A DNA stretch of 64,000 nt from DAHUXT01 sp036273675 (GTDB lineage Bacteria > Chloroflexota > Ktedonobacteria > Ktedonobacterales > JADMIN01). A program made the translations under genes and the position numbers. The DNA is taken from contig DASUHD010000010.1 in NCBI GenBank assembly GCA_036273675.1, positions 1 through 64,000 on the forward strand. Reading direction: 5' to 3'. The notes under the pieces are model-generated. The model was not told where the DNA came from. It made no database searches and saw only the letters and a list, made by a program, of their open reading frames with translations. Within the stretch, counting starts at the first letter, position 1. Every line of letters begins with the position of its first letter. Positions 33,136-42,658 of the stretch are shown here, in pieces.

Positions 33136-33158
33136 CCGCGCAATGCGCGTTTGCGCGG
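33136..33158. repeat. 8-bp inverted repeat before the polymerase-transferase gene
   Basis: CCGCGCAA (33136-33143) and TTGCGCGG (33151-33158) around a 7-base loop. It lies between the flippase and the next gene and could act as a processing or pausing hairpin. It also overlaps the most upstream possible ATG of the next gene, which argues for the later start. Confidence 0.5.
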
Positions 33159-33190
33159 AAATTGCCGACGAAAGAAGGATCGCGAGAAGA

Positions 33191-35998
33191 ATGATGCAAG
33201 ACTTTTCCCATAATCGTTTTGGAGCTGTGAGCAACCAGTGGACGCCACTATCGCGGGTAGCGCTCATCGTAATCGCGGTCTTGCTGATCGTCTTCACAGC
33301 CCTGGGCGCGCTCGGCATCGTGTCTCATAAGCTCGATGCGCTGGTCTTGTTGATTCCCATCCTCATCGTAGTCGGTTTGCTGGTGGGCCTCTATACCCCC
33401 CGGCTGAGCCTGATTCTGCTCTTCTTTATGATCACGCTAGAGTTCTTCTATCCGGCGCTGCTGACATCGGGCGGCGCTCATGTGCGCATCGACGAATTCC
33501 TTGGTCTGGCGGTGAGCAGCGGCACATTCATCCGTCATATCAACAACGGCACGGCGATGCAGCTCTTTCGCCGCGTACCGGGCCGCCTCCCTGCCGCACT
33601 CTTCGTCCTCGAATCACTCGTTTCCGCGCTCATCAATCACCGGGAACTGAGCATTGGGCTTCCCCTCATCGTTGAACTGGTCATTGGCCTGATGTGCTAC
33701 GCCGCCATTGTCTTCATCGCCAGCGAGTTGACCAACCCGACCTTCATTTTATGGGCATTGCTCCCTATCGCGGCGATTGAAGCCACGCTCGGCATTATCT
33801 TGTATGGCATCAGCAGGGTTTTCCACCAGCCCGACATGTTCGGCGTGCGTGTCGAACCAACGAGTGGCCTGCTTTCCACCTACGGTACGTTCTCGGAGCA
33901 GAACTTTTTTGGCCATTATCTTGCCTCGGTTACGATTGTGATCGTCGCAGTCATACTCAGCCTGATGGTCCGGAGGCGACTGTTCACACCCGTGTCACTC
34001 GCATTGGCGCTGGTCGCCGCGTTATGCGCGGCGGGAGGCATTCTGAGTCTCACCCGAGCTTCGTGGCTGGGGTTTATCCTCGGCGCGATCATCGTCACGG
34101 GTGTGACGATCTTGGTACGAGGCAAGTTCAGGCGAGATGCGTTAGCGGGCGCGCCCAACGCCTACAACAGCGCGAACATCAATCGAAATGCCCATCGGCT
34201 GCCGATTGTGATTGGCTTCACCCTGTTAGGTGTCGCGATAGTGGCTGTGGCACTGCTGCTGTTGATCCGTGACGGTAGCCCGATCTCGACACGTATGGCT
34301 TCGCTGCTGAATTTCGAGAGTGGCTCTGGTGGGAATCGTGTCAAGGTCGTCGCCCTGGTCGTTAACGAATGGGCCAGCAGCCCCATCTGGGGCCGTGGCA
34401 CTGTGACATACTATCTCTTCGAGAAAGGCGCACCCCATAACTTCTGGATCTTCTCGATGGGACTCTCGATCCTCCACTTTTCGGGGATCATCGGCGTTTT
34501 GCTGATGCTCTGGTTCCTGGCGGCTCTGTACGTCGCCGTTATCAGAGCGATACGTCGGCCAGGGCCAACGCCGTCTCGCGCCATCACCATTGGGATGCTG
34601 GGGGCGATGACGTGCATGGTGTTCTGCGCGCAGGCCACGAACTCGATGTACCTCATGCTGTTCTGGGTTTTCCTGGGTCTCGCGGCGGCGATGCCCACGC
34701 TGGCGGATTCGCTTGATGAGCAGTCGAGGCGCCGAGGAGCGATGTTGCGCGCGTTGCCCTCTGGAGCGGCGCGCGGCGAGGTGATCCATATCATCGACTC
34801 CGGCGCTATTGGCGGCGGGCCACGGGTGCTGCTTTCGGCGGCGCGCGGCCTGAAGACCTACGGCTGGCGGTCGGAACTCATCTGCGGCGATGACGGCCCA
34901 CTGGCCGATAACGCGCGCAAGGCTGGCATTGATGCACAGGCGCGCCCTATTGTCGGCCAGGCGCCATTCGCACGCGCTGTGCCGCGATTGGCCTGGCAAC
35001 TGTGTCGAGCGCGACCAGACGCCTTGCTCGTGTACGGGCCTATCGCTGGCTGTCTTGCTGGCCTGGCAGGGCGCATCGCAGGCATCGACACGATCGTCTA
35101 TAGCGCGGGCTACCCTTCGTACTATGCGGATCGTGGCCTCTACCGGCGAGTGCGTAACGCGGTCGTCGAGAAGATCGCGTGTTCGTGCGCCTCGGCGATC
35201 TGGTGTAAATCACAGGCGGATGTCGACCTGTATCACGCACGCAAGGCCTCTCTGCCAGAGAAATTCGTGCTTGTGCCGAACAGCGTTTCAGAGGACGTCA
35301 TGGCCCGGCTGCAAGCGCTGACCAGTGATCCCAGCCAGCTTGCCGAGGCGCGTCAGGCGCTGGCAAACAAGTTGGGCATCGCGGGGAGCGGCCCAATCGT
35401 GGTATTTGTCGGTCGTCTGGTGCCTGAGAAGGGCGTCGCGGTGTTGGCGCAGGCGTTCGCGCAGTTGCTAAGCAGATACCCCACCGCAAAGCTGGTCATC
35501 GTTGGCGAGGGTCCAGACCGCGCGTCACTCGAAGCGTTGGCGCAGCAACTTCAGATTGCCCCAAATGTCGTTTTCGCCGGGGCGCAGAATGACGTCGCGC
35601 CCTTCTATCTCCTTGCCGATGTCATTGCCATTCCGTCTCACTCGGAGCCATTCGGAATTGTCGCCATCGAGGCGATGGCCTCCGGGCGCCCAGTGGTAGC
35701 CAGCAAGGTGGGTGGGCTTGCCGATACCGTCCTGGATGGGCAGACGGGCCGATTAGTGCCGCCGGGGAATGCGCCAGCCATGGCGGAGGCGCTGGCCTGG
35801 GTGCTGCAATCGCCCGAGCACGTCCATCGGTTGGGCGCAGCCGGACAGGCACGCGCCGTCAACGACTATTCTGAAGACCGATTGGCATCGTCATTGCATG
35901 CGTTGCTCTGTCGTAGTACGCTTGCTATGGCGCAGAGAAAGTCTCAGCTGGTCGGCGCGAACCCCTCACTAGCGTTCAGTAAACAGGAGGCCAGATGA
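33191..35998 (+). CDS. Fusion of Wzy/O-antigen-ligase-like polymerase and GT4 glycosyltransferase
   Basis: A 935-residue protein with two parts. Residues about 20-505 are a polytopic membrane protein with about 12 helices, including the O-antigen ligase/polymerase hallmark SLTRASWLGF near 286 and a large loop at about 360-420. Residues about 528-920 are a cytosolic GT4 transferase: VIHIIDSGAIGGGPRVLL, then VVFVGRLVPEKGV and HSEPFGIVAIEAMASGRPVV with the E-x7-E motif. The two functions are normally separate proteins. No stop, frameshift or second strong ribosome site was seen at the junction (about 34700-34780). ATG 33191 follows GAAGGA. It is flanked by the flippase and a methyltransferase. 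Confidence 0.85.
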   Translation: MMQDFSHNRFGAVSNQWTPLSRVALIVIAVLLIVFTALGALGIVSHKLDALVLLIPILIVVGLLVGLYTPRLSLILLFFMITLEFFYPALLTSGGAHVRIDEFLGLAVSSGTFIRHINNGTAMQLFRRVPGRLPAALFVLESLVSALINHRELSIGLPLIVELVIGLMCYAAIVFIASELTNPTFILWALLPIAAIEATLGIILYGISRVFHQPDMFGVRVEPTSGLLSTYGTFSEQNFFGHYLASVTIVIVAVILSLMVRRRLFTPVSLALALVAALCAAGGILSLTRASWLGFILGAIIVTGVTILVRGKFRRDALAGAPNAYNSANINRNAHRLPIVIGFTLLGVAIVAVALLLLIRDGSPISTRMASLLNFESGSGGNRVKVVALVVNEWASSPIWGRGTVTYYLFEKGAPHNFWIFSMGLSILHFSGIIGVLLMLWFLAALYVAVIRAIRRPGPTPSRAITIGMLGAMTCMVFCAQATNSMYLMLFWVFLGLAAAMPTLADSLDEQSRRRGAMLRALPSGAARGEVIHIIDSGAIGGGPRVLLSAARGLKTYGWRSELICGDDGPLADNARKAGIDAQARPIVGQAPFARAVPRLAWQLCRARPDALLVYGPIAGCLAGLAGRIAGIDTIVYSAGYPSYYADRGLYRRVRNAVVEKIACSCASAIWCKSQADVDLYHARKASLPEKFVLVPNSVSEDVMARLQALTSDPSQLAEARQALANKLGIAGSGPIVVFVGRLVPEKGVAVLAQAFAQLLSRYPTAKLVIVGEGPDRASLEALAQQLQIAPNVVFAGAQNDVAPFYLLADVIAIPSHSEPFGIVAIEAMASGRPVVASKVGGLADTVLDGQTGRLVPPGNAPAMAEALAWVLQSPEHVHRLGAAGQARAVNDYSEDRLASSLHALLCRSTLAMAQRKSQLVGANPSLAFSKQEAR

Positions 35999-36184
35999 CA
36001 GACATTGGTATGCGGACACGATAATGACACGGTGAAGACGTGATCGAGCTACCGGGTGTTATTCGCCTTCCCGTGGAGACGTTAGAACTGATGATGCTAT
36101 CGCGTCGTGGACTTGACCCCGCATGTTGTTGTGCGGCCGCTATTTTTGGAGAGCATGTTTTGCCCCACCCAGGAGACAATTGAG

Positions 36185-36841
36185 ATGCATGATAATGCTC
36201 CGCCACAGGAGTTCCAGGCCACAGTTCAGGTTGGAACTCAGCACTATGGATTCCTCAACTACGCCCCAAAAGGTCGGTGGGTGAGCTATTGGTATCAGGT
36301 CGCCGAGGTGATTGGACTTCACGCCCGCACCTGCCTGGTGGTTGGGGTCGGCGACGATATCGTCACCAATGTGCTTCGCCGGGAGATAGCTCAATGCGAA
36401 TCCATTGATATTGACCCTGAGCTTCATCCCACAATCGTCGGCAGCGTGACAAGCATACCGATACCGGCAAAATCGGTGGATGTGGTGCTCTGCTCGCAGG
36501 TGTTGGAACATCTACCATTCGACCAGTTCGAGCCAGCGATTCAAGAGATGTCTCGGGTAGCCCGGCTGGGAATTGTGCTCTCGCTGCCGCAGCTGAGTCG
36601 CGCATGGTCGATTCGCGTGGGGCCAGTGCGCCGCCGCGATCGCCAGTTCTGGGTCTCACTTCCCTTCAACCGGACGCTGCCCCCGAACGATCAGCACTAC
36701 TGGGAGGTAGACGCGAAGGGTACTCCGGTGAGGAGGGTGCGTAAAGTGTTGCGCCGCTACGGGCGGATTACGAAGGACTACCGAGTGCCGGAGCATCCAT
36801 ACCATCACTTCTGGGTGATTTCCTTCGCGCAGGGCAACTAG
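36185..36841 (+). CDS. SAM-dependent methyltransferase (type 11)
   Basis: A 218-residue methyltransferase with motif I in a degenerate form (CLVVGVGDDIV), an acidic SIDIDPEL, and VDVVLCSQVLEHLPFDQF. Start ATG 36185 is preceded by AGGAGA nine bases upstream; a longer frame to 36107 adds 26 residues without a ribosome site. It sits within the polysaccharide locus and may methylate a sugar or lipid-linked intermediate, an inference from position only. Confidence 0.75.
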   Translation: MHDNAPPQEFQATVQVGTQHYGFLNYAPKGRWVSYWYQVAEVIGLHARTCLVVGVGDDIVTNVLRREIAQCESIDIDPELHPTIVGSVTSIPIPAKSVDVVLCSQVLEHLPFDQFEPAIQEMSRVARLGIVLSLPQLSRAWSIRVGPVRRRDRQFWVSLPFNRTLPPNDQHYWEVDAKGTPVRRVRKVLRRYGRITKDYRVPEHPYHHFWVISFAQGN

Positions 36842-36928
36842 CCGCGCCGCCAACTTGCGGAGCCTTGCCGCTATGGATTACGACGGCGGGACTCTCCGAT
36901 ATATCCCAAAGAGCAATGAAGGCAGAGC

Positions 36929-37915
36929 ATGGATCTCTCAATCGTGATGGTGAATATCAATGGCCGCGCGCTCACCGAACAGTGCATACGAACTATCGAG
37001 CGCTCAGGTACCCAGTGCAGCTACGAAATCATCATCGTCGATAACGTCTCGACCGATGGAAGCCAGGAGTGGCTGCGCCAGCTGGAGTGGTCATCTCCGC
37101 ACATTCGCTGCGTCTTCAACATCGAAAATCGGGGCTTTGGGGCGGGCAACAACAGCGCTTTGCCCATGTGTCGCGGGCGCTATGTGCTTTTCCTCAACAA
37201 CGATACGCTCGTGCTCGAACCGCTGGATGGCCTGGTGGCTGTCGCGGATCGACTTGGCGCGCGGTGTGGGGCGATTGGGGGACGCGTGCTCAACGCCGAT
37301 AAATCGATCCAATATACCTGTAATACACCCTTCACCGTACCCGTCCTGATCTCCGCGCTCACGCTGACCTTTCTGGGAATCCGCCCGGGATTTGTCAAGC
37401 GGCAGGGCCTGCGGGACTGGAATTACGCCTCCGAACGCGATGTGACGGTCGTATCCGGCTGCTACATTATGGTACCGCGCGCGGTGCTGAACCACGTCGG
37501 AGCGTTTGACCCCAACATCTTCCTCTATTACGAGGAGACCGATCTCTGCTATCGCATCAAGCGCGCGGGGTACGTGGTTCGTTATGCGCCCGTTTCGGCA
37601 ATCATCCACCTGGGCGGTGGATCGACGAAGACGGGCGGTCAGGGCATGCGCTGGCTGAACCAGGCGGCCTGGAGCGCCCGCTATTTCGCGCGCAACCACC
37701 TGGGCCGCAACCAGGCGCGACTGCTGGCCATTGCGGTGTGGCTGTGCTGGTTGCCGATGTGGGCTACCTTCGCCATCCTTGGACTGATCACACCAAAGCG
37801 GGAGCCGCGTCTCGCATCCCGCACGAGAGCCAGGCGCCTGCGGGAAGCGCTAGTCGCCCTGCCGCGCCACCGCTTCCCGCGTCAATCACCCTATGCCTAT
37901 GCATCCCTGCGCTAA
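36929..37915 (+). CDS. GT2 family glycosyltransferase
   Basis: A 328-residue GT-A transferase. It opens SIVMVNINGRALTEQCI, with EIIIVDNVSTDGS, GFGAGNNSAL, LFLNNDTLVLE (the metal-binding DxD position reads NND) and the acceptor-region FDPNIFLYYEETDLCYRI. These match rhamnosyltransferases of the WbbL/RfbF group. A C-terminal hydrophobic stretch (about 265-290) and a basic tail suggest membrane association. Given the linked dTDP-rhamnose genes, rhamnose is the likely donor sugar. Confidence 0.87.
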   Translation: MDLSIVMVNINGRALTEQCIRTIERSGTQCSYEIIIVDNVSTDGSQEWLRQLEWSSPHIRCVFNIENRGFGAGNNSALPMCRGRYVLFLNNDTLVLEPLDGLVAVADRLGARCGAIGGRVLNADKSIQYTCNTPFTVPVLISALTLTFLGIRPGFVKRQGLRDWNYASERDVTVVSGCYIMVPRAVLNHVGAFDPNIFLYYEETDLCYRIKRAGYVVRYAPVSAIIHLGGGSTKTGGQGMRWLNQAAWSARYFARNHLGRNQARLLAIAVWLCWLPMWATFAILGLITPKREPRLASRTRARRLREALVALPRHRFPRQSPYAYASLR

Positions 37916-37966
37916 AGCACTGGTTGCGCTGTTTATCGCTCACTTGAAATGCGCGCTATTGGCCCG

Positions 37967-37985
37967 TACTGCTGCGTAGGCAGTA
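37967..37985. repeat. 6-bp inverted repeat near the methyltransferase promoter
   Basis: TACTGC (37967-37972) and GCAGTA (37980-37985), separated by 7 bases, lie upstream of the extended -10 at 38011-38019. It could be an operator half-site pair or part of a short terminator after the GT2 gene. Confidence 0.35.
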
Positions 37986-38010
37986 TGGGTCGCATTCGTA
38001 TTGGCAGCCA

Positions 38011-38019
38011 TGTTATAAT
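38011..38019 (+). promoter_or_regulatory. Extended -10 promoter element
   Basis: TGTTATAAT at 38011-38019 matches an extended -10 (TGn plus perfect TATAAT), about 110 bases before the methyltransferase start. No good -35 was seen, as is common with this class. Confidence 0.5.
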
Positions 38020-38127
38020 GGCGCAACGCTGCAACCTCTTCGCCACGGCTCCAGCCATTGAGGGTGTCACGCAGACTATCAAATCACAGCATAGGCGGTA
38101 TCTACCGACCAGGCAAAGGACGAACGC

Positions 38128-39120
38128 ATGAGTATGGATACGGCAGCGACACAATACACAATGAGGTGTAAAGTCTGCCAGAATGACGTGGAGAATACCA
38201 TCTACCACGTGCGTGAAATGATGTTTGGTCTGCGTGAGTCGTTCGCCTATCTGGAGTGCTCCCAATGCCACTGCGTGCAGTTGGTCGATGCTCCAGCTGA
38301 TATGGGCAAATACTACCCGGCTGAGTATTACAGTTTTTCCGAGTCCCCCGAAGCGGTCTTTCACAACCCCATCAAGAACTGGCTCGTCGGAATGCGCACG
38401 CTGTATGGGACTACCAACCGGGGCATAGTCGGTAGAATCGTGGACAGCAGGAAGCCTGATCCGCGCGCGCATTTGCTGGCGGAGGCGGGCATCACCACCG
38501 ATACGCGGATTCTGGATGTTGGCTGTGGCTCCGGCCGTTTTCTGTACATGCTCCGCAGCGCTGGTTTCAAGCATGTCATGGGGGTTGATCCCTATATTGA
38601 CGAGACGATCACATATAAGAATGGGCTAACCATTCACAAGCAGGCGATTCACGACCTGCGGGGCGAGTGGGACCTTATCATGTTCCACCATGCCTTTGAG
38701 CACGTTCCCGATCCGCTGGAGACGCTCGTCTCTACGGCGAGACTGCTTGTGCCTGGAGGAATCTGCCTCATCAGGATTCCTATCGGCGGCTCGTACGCCT
38801 GGGAGCATTATCGGACGGACTGGGTACAGTTAGATGCGCCGCGCCATTATTTCCTGCACACAATGGACAGCATGCGCATGCTGGCGTCGCGGTCGGGTCT
38901 TCTGCTCGACCAGGTGATCTATGATTCGACGGAGTTCCAGTTCTGGGGAAGCGAGCAGTATCAACGCGATATCCCACTGTATGCGCCCCAATCGTATAAA
39001 CAAGATCCGCAGAAATCCATCTTCACACCTGAGCAGATCGCAGAATTCCATCGCCAGGCGGAAGAGCTGAATCAGCAGGGACGTGGCGATCAGGCGGCGT
39101 TTTATCTGCGCAAGGCGTGA
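38128..39120 (+). CDS. Class I SAM-dependent methyltransferase with N-terminal Cys motif
   Basis: A 330-residue protein. The N-terminal CKVC and CSQCHC pairs suggest a small zinc-binding module, as in sugar C-methyltransferases and related enzymes. The Rossmann domain contains ILDVGCGSGRFLYML, VMGVDPYID, LIMFHHAFEHVPDPLETL and PGGICLIRIPIGG. It is the last plus-strand gene of the polysaccharide locus, convergent with the DUF4012 gene. The substrate may be a nucleotide sugar or glycan terminus; only context supports that. Confidence 0.82.
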   Translation: MSMDTAATQYTMRCKVCQNDVENTIYHVREMMFGLRESFAYLECSQCHCVQLVDAPADMGKYYPAEYYSFSESPEAVFHNPIKNWLVGMRTLYGTTNRGIVGRIVDSRKPDPRAHLLAEAGITTDTRILDVGCGSGRFLYMLRSAGFKHVMGVDPYIDETITYKNGLTIHKQAIHDLRGEWDLIMFHHAFEHVPDPLETLVSTARLLVPGGICLIRIPIGGSYAWEHYRTDWVQLDAPRHYFLHTMDSMRMLASRSGLLLDQVIYDSTEFQFWGSEQYQRDIPLYAPQSYKQDPQKSIFTPEQIAEFHRQAEELNQQGRGDQAAFYLRKA

Positions 39121-39156
39121 GGCATTCGACCTCGTCGAACGATGCCAATTCTACGC

Positions 39157-41715
39157 TCAGCTGCCGACAAACGTGACGGTCAGCAAGGTGTCTTTGACGA
39201 GCGACGGGCTGGTGAATTGAACGCTCGTGCCGGGCGTCGCCTTGGCAGGTGTCCTGAGCGGGTTGGCCAGCGGCTGCGCGATCTGCTGCTTGCTTGGCGG
39301 TGTGATGGTGATGTCGTAGGCAATGTGGGTGCCTGCCTGTTTGTAGATATGTAGATTGTATTCGGTCTTGCCGTCCACGGTCTTGAGCACATTGGGCGTC
39401 ATCCACTTCATATGGAAGACGAGCGTTGGATCCTTCACCTGCAAATTGTTGATGCGCACAGCCCAGACGACATGGCCTGCCTCCGGCGCGGGAAGTAGGC
39501 CACAGGGCGGTATCCCCGGCTGATAGGTGGAGATATTGCACTGCACAATCTGCATCGCAGTCAGGGTACCATCTGGAAGGTAGTTGCCGTTGATCGGCGT
39601 CGAGCCGTTGGGTACGATCATGCGCGCGACCCCACTGTACCAGGTGTACTTATTCCCATTACTGTCCCCATAGACCGGCGTATAGAGGTGATTGATGAAG
39701 GGCAGCGTATAGGTAAGGGTCATGTCGTGGATGGCGTTGCCCTTACTGTCGAAGGTGATGTTGTCCTTGACGGTCTCCTCCATATCGCGGCTGTAGTAGG
39801 TGGCCCCGACATTGGTATCCGAGAGCATTATTCCGTCCATGCCAGATGGCATCGGGATCGTAGAGTCCATGTGCAGCGTATCGAGCAATGATGCGACCCT
39901 GGAATCAGTGAGGTAGAGCTGCACGTCTTTTGTGCCGAAGCCCTCGAGAATCTCTTTCATCAGCGCGCCCTGCTGCGACGCGCTCAGCGTGGCCACTTTG
40001 TGCAGCAGCAGGCTGCCAAGCTGCGAATCGAACGCCTTCCTGGCGGTGTTGCCGTTCACCGGTGTCGTAGCGCCTCGGTCGACGATGTGGTAGTAGTGGA
40101 TAACATCCTGGAGGTCCTGCGCATTCACCTCCTTATCGTACCCATCCGCTTTGAGCGACCCGGTCAGCTTCAGAATATCCCTGATGATCTCTGGCGTAAT
40201 CATAAAGACGCCATCGACAGCCTGGCCACTCTCTTGCTGATACTTTTGCATGATCAGCTTGGCCGAGGTAGGGAAGTCGGGCGAGATATTGGCGTCGCGC
40301 ATAAGAAATGACTGTGGAAATGCGTTCATCCAGGCATATTGCTGGGGAATCTGCTGCGGAGGGCAGAACTTTAATCCCTTGGGACAATCCAACCGGAGGG
40401 TGTCTAGCAGGTGAATGCCGCCGATGAGCTTCCCGTTTTGCACCGTGATGAGCGCATAATTGCCCAGGAATCCACCCGTCGGGCGCATTTCGTCGCTATC
40501 CATATCGAAGAACAGATAATGCGCCGGTTTGGTGATACCTAGCAGGTCTGGCAGCGCCGACATGATGCTGTTGGCGTAGCCCAGATACGTTGGCAGCTTC
40601 GGCGCGACGCTATCCAGTTTCTGCAGGATCGAGACAACGCTGCCCAGGCCAATCGAGCGCAGCTGGCTGTCATTCACATACTGGCGCTCGGTCAGCGCGC
40701 GCTGGGCGAGCACGCCGGCATAGGTAATATCCTGCTGGACGCGCGTCACATCGTCCATCGTTAGGCCGCCCGAGGCCACGTTGCCTGGTATGGGGGTGGC
40801 CGTTGGCGTTGGCCCGACGGTTGCCGTGGCTGTCGGTGATGGTTTCGCGGTCGCCGTGCCGCTGGCGGTGGCGGCGGGCGTCGCGGTGGCGCCACTGCCT
40901 ACAGATGAGAGCACGCCCTTGAGATGGGGTACGAGAATGAGCGCCGCGTCGACGCCATAGCGCCCCGCCTGGACGAGATCGAGCGCCATCGTCAGCGTAT
41001 GGTTGAGGCTGGCTCCCGTCGATGTGGAAGCCACTTGAGACGGAATCGCGCTCTGTAAGCGATAGAGATCTTCGTTGAGCGTCACCAGCCGCGTCTGCAT
41101 CTCGGTCAGATGGCTCGTGTCGGTGACATTGCCGCCTTTAGCCAGGGCCTGCAGGGCGTTGACCTGCGCCTTCGCGTCATAGGCGGCGTAGGCCACGTTC
41201 ACCACCTGCAAGGTGCTCTGCGTGCAACAGAAGCCGACGATCACGCTCATCAACGCCAGCACCGCGACCACCTTGATAGAGAAGTTACGGTCACGCAGTC
41301 GCCGCCGCCCGGCCTTGCCGCGATCACGCTTCTGTGAGGACGCGGGCCGACCGTAGCCACCGACCCCGGCCTCGTCATCACCCATGCCGCCGGGAGGGCC
41401 GCCATACCTATCCGGTGGAGGCCCATCGTTGAATGGCTCAGCATTGTCCCAGTTGCCCGCCATCGAGGCGTTTTCCCACTCGCGGTCAATGCGACGCTGT
41501 CGGCGCCCGTATCCCGTGGCGCGACCCACTAGCGGCATCCGCCCGGTGAATTCGCGCATGCGTTCGCCAAATGTGGCGCGGCGGCGGCCATTTCTATCTC
41601 TGGCGTCCGAGAAAGAGCGCGAGCCACGGCCAGCCCGATCATCGGCCAGACGATTGTCGTTGGGCCGACTCGGTGTCAGTTGCCGTGTTCTCTGTGGTGC
41701 GCGCTTCTCAGCCAT
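39157..41715 (-). CDS. DUF4012 domain surface protein
   Basis: An 852-residue protein. About 145 N-terminal residues are basic and disordered, then one membrane helix (about 148-168: VVAVLALMSVIVGFCC), then a long extracellular part. A Thr/Ala/Pro-rich stretch (about 285-320) separates it from the DUF4012 domain, with LFFDMDSDEMRPTGGFLGNY, WMNAFPQSFLMRDANISPDFP and DGVFMITPEIIRDIL. DUF4012 proteins are often coded beside polysaccharide genes in Chloroflexota and Actinobacteria; the function is not established. The RPTGGF motif suggests relation to LytR-type glycan-handling proteins, weakly. Start ATG 41715 follows GGGAAAGG. Confidence 0.82.
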   Translation of the reverse strand: MAEKRAPQRTRQLTPSRPNDNRLADDRAGRGSRSFSDARDRNGRRRATFGERMREFTGRMPLVGRATGYGRRQRRIDREWENASMAGNWDNAEPFNDGPPPDRYGGPPGGMGDDEAGVGGYGRPASSQKRDRGKAGRRRLRDRNFSIKVVAVLALMSVIVGFCCTQSTLQVVNVAYAAYDAKAQVNALQALAKGGNVTDTSHLTEMQTRLVTLNEDLYRLQSAIPSQVASTSTGASLNHTLTMALDLVQAGRYGVDAALILVPHLKGVLSSVGSGATATPAATASGTATAKPSPTATATVGPTPTATPIPGNVASGGLTMDDVTRVQQDITYAGVLAQRALTERQYVNDSQLRSIGLGSVVSILQKLDSVAPKLPTYLGYANSIMSALPDLLGITKPAHYLFFDMDSDEMRPTGGFLGNYALITVQNGKLIGGIHLLDTLRLDCPKGLKFCPPQQIPQQYAWMNAFPQSFLMRDANISPDFPTSAKLIMQKYQQESGQAVDGVFMITPEIIRDILKLTGSLKADGYDKEVNAQDLQDVIHYYHIVDRGATTPVNGNTARKAFDSQLGSLLLHKVATLSASQQGALMKEILEGFGTKDVQLYLTDSRVASLLDTLHMDSTIPMPSGMDGIMLSDTNVGATYYSRDMEETVKDNITFDSKGNAIHDMTLTYTLPFINHLYTPVYGDSNGNKYTWYSGVARMIVPNGSTPINGNYLPDGTLTAMQIVQCNISTYQPGIPPCGLLPAPEAGHVVWAVRINNLQVKDPTLVFHMKWMTPNVLKTVDGKTEYNLHIYKQAGTHIAYDITITPPSKQQIAQPLANPLRTPAKATPGTSVQFTSPSLVKDTLLTVTFVGS

Positions 41716-42247
41716 TCGCGGGCGCCTTTCCCTTCCAGTCCAGCCTGGCTCGCCTGATTCGGTAGAGGGGCGGCAGATGCAACATTCGCCGCGCAATCAC
41801 ATCCTCTGTAGCAAGCGTCCTCTCACAACCAGCGATCTATGCCCGACATATCGTACAACAGGCCCTTTACTGCTGAGAATGTGCGGGCCTTTCTGGCTAA
41901 TGTGACGATTTCACATGTCCAGGGTGTTTGTTGGCTCCCATACATCTCCTACCCTGCCTGTACGCCTCTCGTAACCCTGATCTATATTCAATGGCACGAT
42001 AGGGGCCACAGCGCCACACGGCCCCGATCAAGCGCGACTGTCCTCGTGTACTATAGACGAACAACTCCATGAAAGTGGGTAGCCTGGTTGCGTGTCGTCC
42101 GTATCAATACTCCGAAATACGCGCGCGATATCCTCGCCATGGCGTCCTGGCGCCCAGCAACGCCACCACTTCCCATGCCTGATATGATGGCTATACGTGC
42201 TACGTGTCTTTTCTGAGTATGTCCTGACGTCTGGCGGAGGTATCTTT
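41716..42247. other. Intergenic region with no recognised gene
   Basis: 532 bases between the divergent DUF4012 and small membrane protein genes. The only structured element noticed is GGGGCC/GGCCCC at 42002-42025. No convincing promoter pair was found on either strand, and the reading frames present have no recognisable content. Confidence 0.5.
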
Positions 42248-42490
42248 ATGCTCAGTTGGATCGAGCTAGCCGCGGCTGCGGCCGTCCTGCTGCTCGTCCT
42301 GCTCATTGTACTTATTATCCTGACAGTGCGCGCTACAAGTCGACGTCGCGCACGCCGTCAAGCCGGGAAGTACGGGATTGCCGAGACGCATGATATTTTC
42401 GTCGCCGACAAAACACGCATCACACACCGCCCCGCTCCCTTCCCACAGGCGACGAAGCCGCCTGAGCCGCCAGAAACGCCCGCGCAATAA
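42248..42490 (+). CDS. Small single-pass membrane protein
   Basis: An 80-residue protein with one strong helix (residues 5-27, rich in Leu, Val and Ala), then a highly basic segment (SRRRARRQAG) and a Pro-rich tail. Positive residues after the helix predict a cytosolic C-terminus. ATG 42248 has GGAGG seven bases upstream, which decides this start over one at 42197. Function unknown. Confidence 0.65.
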   Translation: MLSWIELAAAAAVLLLVLLIVLIILTVRATSRRRARRQAGKYGIAETHDIFVADKTRITHRPAPFPQATKPPEPPETPAQ

Positions 42491-42581
42491 GCGCGTCGAT
42501 TCATGCCTTCTCTGGCCCACCTTTCCCTCTTAGAACACCAAAGAAAACCGTCAGGTTCCAGTGGCAATGATAGGAGTAGAG

Positions 42582-42611
42582 CCAGCTTCGCGGCATGAAT
42601 GCCGCAGCTAA
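42582..42611. repeat. REP-like palindromic repeat, copy 2
   Basis: A 30-base sequence (opening CCAGCTTCGCGGCATGAAT) that is the exact reverse complement of 46636-46665 and contains the core palindrome found at 2821-2838. It lies between convergent genes. Confidence 0.8.
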
Positions 42612-42658
42612 GAGCGGGTTGTGCCAGGAACTCTTTTAGGAATAGAGATGGAGTGCGG

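Noticed and set aside
36107..36184. Upstream extension of the methyltransferase
   Set aside because: No ribosome site; ATG 36185 has AGGAGA at good spacing.
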